Origin: JBBSUX01 sp038234045
GTDB lineage: Bacteria > Pseudomonadota > Gammaproteobacteria > Burkholderiales > Burkholderiaceae_C
Length of the DNA: 9,059 nt
Direction: 5' to 3'
NCBI GenBank assembly: GCA_038234045.1
Contig: JBBSUX010000144.1
Coordinates: forward strand, 1 to 9,059
Under the pieces are notes generated by a model. The model had not been told where the DNA came from, searched no databases, and was given only the letters and a program-made list of their open reading frames with translations. Positions 6,927 to 9,059 of the stretch are shown piece by piece (positions within the stretch are counted from its first letter, which is position 1; every line of letters starts with the position of its first letter). The translations under genes and the position numbers were made by a program.

Positions 6927-7481
6927 TCACACGCGTTTGCGGTATTCACCTGTGCGGGTGTCGATTTCGATCTTGTCGCCCTGCGCCACGAAAAGCGGCA
7001 CGGGCACTTCGAAACCAGTCGCAATCTTGGCGGGCTTGAGCACCTTGCCGGACGTGTCGCCTTTTACCGCTGGCTCTGTCCAGGTGATTTCGCGCTCGAC
7101 GCTGGTGGGCAGTTCGACCGAGATCGCTTTGCCGTCGTAGAACACCACTTCGACTTCCATACCGTCTTCGAGGTAGCTCAGCGCGTCGCCCATGTTTTCG
7201 GCTTCGACCTCGTACTGGTTGAAGTCGGCGTCCATGCAGACATACATCGGGTCGGCAAAGTAGGAATAGGTGCAATCCTTTTTGTCGAGGATGACCTGGT
7301 CAATCTTGTCGTCGGCCTTGAACACCTGTTCGGTGTTGAAATTGGCAATCAGGCTCTTCAGCTTCATGCGCACGGTGGCCGAGTTGCGGCCGCCTCGGCT
7401 GTATTCGGTCTTGAGAACGACCATCGGGTCTTTGCCGTGCATGACGACGTTGCCGGCGCGGATTTCTTGTGCGGTTTTCAT
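6927..7481 (-). CDS. efp: Translation elongation factor P (Arg-32, EarP-modified type)
   Basis: EF-P binds between the ribosomal P and E sites and relieves stalling at consecutive prolines. The 184-residue protein is full length: N-terminal KOW-like domain (about 1-65), an OB domain (about 66-128, TYSYFADPMYVCMDADFNQYEVE) and a C-terminal OB domain (about 130-184) with the GDTSGKVLKPAKIATGFEVPVPLFV signature and the terminal IEIDTRTGEYRKRV. The tip of the domain I loop reads SRGGRNSA with Arg at position 32 (codon 7386-7388), the residue rhamnosylated by EarP in the Pseudomonas, Neisseria and betaproteobacterial type; the Lys of the EpmA type is absent. The earP gene lies directly upstream on the same strand, which supports this. 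ATG 7481 begins the canonical MKTAQEIRAG; no good SD precedes it (an AGG sits about 10 nt upstream). Termination is at the hairpin 6862-6887. Confidence 0.97.
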   Translation of the reverse strand: MKTAQEIRAGNVVMHGKDPMVVLKTEYSRGGRNSATVRMKLKSLIANFNTEQVFKADDKIDQVILDKKDCTYSYFADPMYVCMDADFNQYEVEAENMGDALSYLEDGMEVEVVFYDGKAISVELPTSVEREITWTEPAVKGDTSGKVLKPAKIATGFEVPVPLFVAQGDKIEIDTRTGEYRKRV

Positions 7482-7643
7482 GGGAAGTGGGCCTGGGTTT
7501 GCGGGCCGCCTGCTGGAGCTGCGTGAAAAAAGCGGGACAGTTCCGCTGGGTTCACTGTGATCAGCCCCGCTCTGCGGGCGGCAGGGAAGGCGCGGTGCCG
7601 AGAGGCAATCAATGCCCGCCGGAATCGCGCAAAACAGCGGATT
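7482..7643 (-). other. Gap between earP and efp (possible efp leader)
   Basis: This 162-nt gap is long for two genes expected to be co-transcribed. Read on the minus strand it holds a GC-rich hairpin (CCCGC/GCGGG, 7566-7578, 3-nt loop) and then a 5-bp hairpin with a T-run (7526-7547). The rest is G+C-rich with no recognisable promoter hexamers and no coding potential matching a family I know. It may contain a separate efp promoter that I cannot identify by eye. Confidence 0.4.
7526..7547 (-). terminator. Weak terminator or attenuator-like hairpin between earP and efp
   Basis: On the minus strand AGCGG (7547-7543) pairs with CCGCT (7535-7531) around a 7-nt loop, and the stem runs directly into six T (7531-7526). 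The stem is short, so read-through into efp is likely. The position, about 100 nt after the earP stop and 44 nt before the efp start, would suit partial termination that sets the earP to efp ratio, or insulation of efp. Confidence 0.45.
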
Positions 7644-8720
7644 TTACCGTTTTCCGTTGACGAACCCGATCAGCTGCGTGCCCAGGTCGGCCTGCGCAAG
7701 CAGTCTGGCCCTGGCGGCCTGAACGCAGGCTGTCCACGCCGGAACATCTATCGCCGGGAGCGCGCCTGCCGCGGTCCCGTTCCACACACGGTGGAACTCT
7801 CGCAGATCGGCCGGCGCATCCAGCCAGTCGAGAAACGCTTCAAGCTTTGCGACGTGTGCGTCGTCCGCCTGCGGATAGATCTGCCACACCAGAGCGCGGC
7901 CCGCCCACAGCGCCCGCACCAGCGAATCTTCGCCCCGCACGCAATTCAGATCGGCCGCCCACAGGCGTTGGTCGAAGGATGCTTGCGAAACGGGGGATTG
8001 ATATGAAATTGAGAGCTTGTTGCGCCTTTGGAATATTCCCGTAAGGCCAATTTCATGCTTGAAAACGCGTTCCATCGCAGCGCGTGGCCTGCCGGGCGCC
8101 ACCAGCAGCAAGCTCGATTGCGCAGCGTCTTCCGCCAGCGAGCTGAGCCACGGAGCCAGCGCGATCGGCTCGTAGCAGAAGAGGTTGATGAGACGCTGAT
8201 GTGAAGCCGCGCCCAGTGCGCGGCGGGCGGCACCACGATCGAAAGCTGCGTGCCTTTCAGCAAGGTCCCGCTCCCGCAGCAGTCCGCCTGTTGCGCCAGT
8301 GAACCCGGGGAAAAAAAACCATTTGATGATGCCCGCGAGAGGGCCGCCGCTCATCCGGGACGGGAGACCGTGGTAGCGCTCCACATAAGGCTCTGCTGAC
8401 AGGTATTCCAGGTTGATCCACACCGGTACGCTGCTACTGCTCGCAGCTTTGCGCTCCGCCACCTCCTGCAGAAAGGCAGGCTCCGGATCGCAGCCGAAGG
8501 CTTCGACGATGACATCGCCGGGAGCGTGCCGCGTATCGGGCAGCCAGTGCACGATAGTCACCCCTGAAACGCCGCCGGGTGCCATCCAAGCGAGTGCGGA
8601 AGGGTCGTCCACCCAGAGCCGCACCGTTTCGCCCCGCGCGGCCAGATCGGCAGAAAGCCGCCAGCACACCCCGATGTCGCCGTGGTTATCGATGACCTTG
8701 CAGAAAATGTCCCAATGCAT
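7644..8720 (-). CDS. earP: EarP, EF-P arginine rhamnosyltransferase
   Basis: EarP (formerly DUF2331) transfers rhamnose from dTDP-L-rhamnose to Arg-32 of EF-P, activating it in the cytoplasm. The start at 8720 gives MHWDIFCKVIDNHGDIGVCWRL, which begins like characterised EarP proteins and yields 358 residues, near the family length. D11 and D15 correspond to the catalytic-site aspartates D13 and D17 of Pseudomonas putida EarP. R262, E264 (in VRGEDSLVRALWAG) and Y282 (IYPQ) correspond to its nucleotide-binding R271, E273 and Y291. The fold is GT-B, with WINLEYLSAEPYVERYHGLPS (101-121), KWFFFPGFTGATGGLLRE (133-150) and INLFCYEP (178-185) as further family marks. The frame is open upstream to an ATG at 8885, inside uvrC, but that 55-residue extension looks unlike EarP. 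No SD is visible. Two oddities are an eight-base homopolymer at 8311-8318 and an A+T-rich patch near 7980-8065. It lies upstream of its target gene efp. Confidence 0.95.
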   Translation of the reverse strand: MHWDIFCKVIDNHGDIGVCWRLSADLAARGETVRLWVDDPSALAWMAPGGVSGVTIVHWLPDTRHAPGDVIVEAFGCDPEPAFLQEVAERKAASSSSVPVWINLEYLSAEPYVERYHGLPSRMSGGPLAGIIKWFFFPGFTGATGGLLRERDLAERHAAFDRGAARRALGAASHQRLINLFCYEPIALAPWLSSLAEDAAQSSLLLVAPGRPRAAMERVFKHEIGLTGIFQRRNKLSISYQSPVSQASFDQRLWAADLNCVRGEDSLVRALWAGRALVWQIYPQADDAHVAKLEAFLDWLDAPADLREFHRVWNGTAAGALPAIDVPAWTACVQAARARLLAQADLGTQLIGFVNGKR

Positions 8721-8870
8721 GAAAACGGAGAGGCTGTGAAGGCTGAGTTGGGAGCATTTTCGGTGTCCTTTGCGAAAAAGCCCGGCCATCGTGCTCGAAA
8801 GTGCGCGGATGTTTGCGCTGTCGATCCCGTTCGCTGTCGGGACAATACGCCGGCCGCGACAATAGAGCCC
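8721..8870. other. Divergent control region between earP and uvrC
   Basis: These 150 nt separate two outward-facing starts. The plus strand carries GACAATA twice (8841-8847 and 8858-8864), 17 nt apart, just before the uvrC ATG; either could serve as a degenerate -10 box, but no matching -35 hexamer is seen at 16-18 nt. A GCGAAAAAGC-type A-run lies near 8773-8780. Nothing firm can be called as a promoter. Confidence 0.4.
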
Positions 8871-9059
8871 ATGTCCGAAGTCCATTCCGACCAGCTGCTA
8901 AGCGAGGTTGCCGCATTGCCTGCGCTGCCTGGCGTTTATCGCTATTTCGACGCGGCGGGGGCCTTGCTGTATGTGGGCAAGGCGCGGGACCTGAAAAAGC
9001 GCGTCTCGAGCTATTTTCAGAAGAACCATGCCGGCACGCGCATTGGCCACATGATCGGA
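8871..9059 (+). CDS. uvrC: Excinuclease ABC subunit C (UvrC), N-terminal part, cut by the window end
   Basis: The 63 visible codons (MSEVHSDQLL to GTRIGHMIG) form the start of the GIY-YIG nuclease domain of UvrC, which makes the 3' incision during nucleotide excision repair with UvrA and UvrB. LPALPGVYRYFDAAGALLYVGKARDLKKRVSSYF (16-49) contains the GVY...YVG core followed by the GKAxxLKxRVxSYF sequence typical of UvrC rather than of other GIY-YIG proteins. ATG 8871 is the natural start; a weak AGAG lies 4 nt upstream. The frame is open to the last base, so about 90% of the gene is outside. It is divergent from earP. Confidence 0.95.
   Translation, partial: MSEVHSDQLLSEVAALPALPGVYRYFDAAGALLYVGKARDLKKRVSSYFQKNHAGTRIGHMIG

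Noticed and set aside
6903..7526. 207-codon plus-strand open frame opposite efp
   Set aside because: His/Val/Phe-rich antisense reading of efp; the minus frame is unmistakably EF-P.
8721..8885. N-terminal extension of EarP starting inside uvrC
   Set aside because: The 55 extra residues are Arg/Ser-rich and unlike EarP; known members start at the M-x-W-D-I-F-C segment.
1..9059. CRISPR array, tRNA/rRNA, insertion sequence, prophage or defence genes
   Set aside because: No repeat-spacer pattern, cloverleaf, terminal inverted repeats, transposase, integrase or phage-like frame was seen; all eight real genes are housekeeping or widely conserved Burkholderiales genes.

Overview
This window is an ordinary-looking piece of a G+C-rich betaproteobacterial chromosome, most likely Burkholderiales and probably Comamonadaceae or a close relative. 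The reasons are the EF-P sequence, its Arg-32 type loop with an adjacent earP gene, and the architectures of the DUF748 and DUF349 proteins. It carries eight protein-coding genes, two of them cut by the window edges. I see no tRNA, rRNA, insertion sequence, integrase, CRISPR array, phage gene or toxin-antitoxin pair, and no sign of a defence or secretion island.

Layout: (1) 1-1272 (+) is the C-terminal part of a large DUF748 (AsmA-like) envelope protein ending in an OmpA-like module. (2) After a 196-nt gap, 1469-4375 (+) encodes a 968-residue DUF349 protein with a long disordered linker and an RGG-type stretch. One base after its stop, ypeA (4377-4853, +), a GNAT acetyltransferase, begins. 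(3) Convergent to it, 4867-5655 (-) encodes a stand-alone RibD-type reductase without the deaminase domain. (4) Divergent from that, bioB (5817-6845, +) encodes biotin synthase with all its cluster ligands. (5) A strong bidirectional terminator (6862-6887) separates bioB from the convergent pair earP (7644-8720, -) and efp (6927-7481, -). earP is transcribed first, efp second. (6) Divergent from earP, uvrC begins at 8871 (+) and leaves the window.

How the genes work together: EarP puts rhamnose on EF-P, so modifier and target are encoded side by side on one strand, with a terminator-like hairpin between them. bioB and the RibD-like reductase are both cofactor genes sharing a divergent upstream region. 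The DUF349 and ypeA genes look translationally coupled, but no shared function is known to me.

No previously undescribed multi-gene system is visible. The points most worth a second look are the reductase-only RibD protein, the RGG-bearing DUF349 protein, the split and altered OmpA-like module, the Gly-to-Ala change in the acetyl-CoA motif of YpeA, and the hairpin/T-tract between earP and efp.
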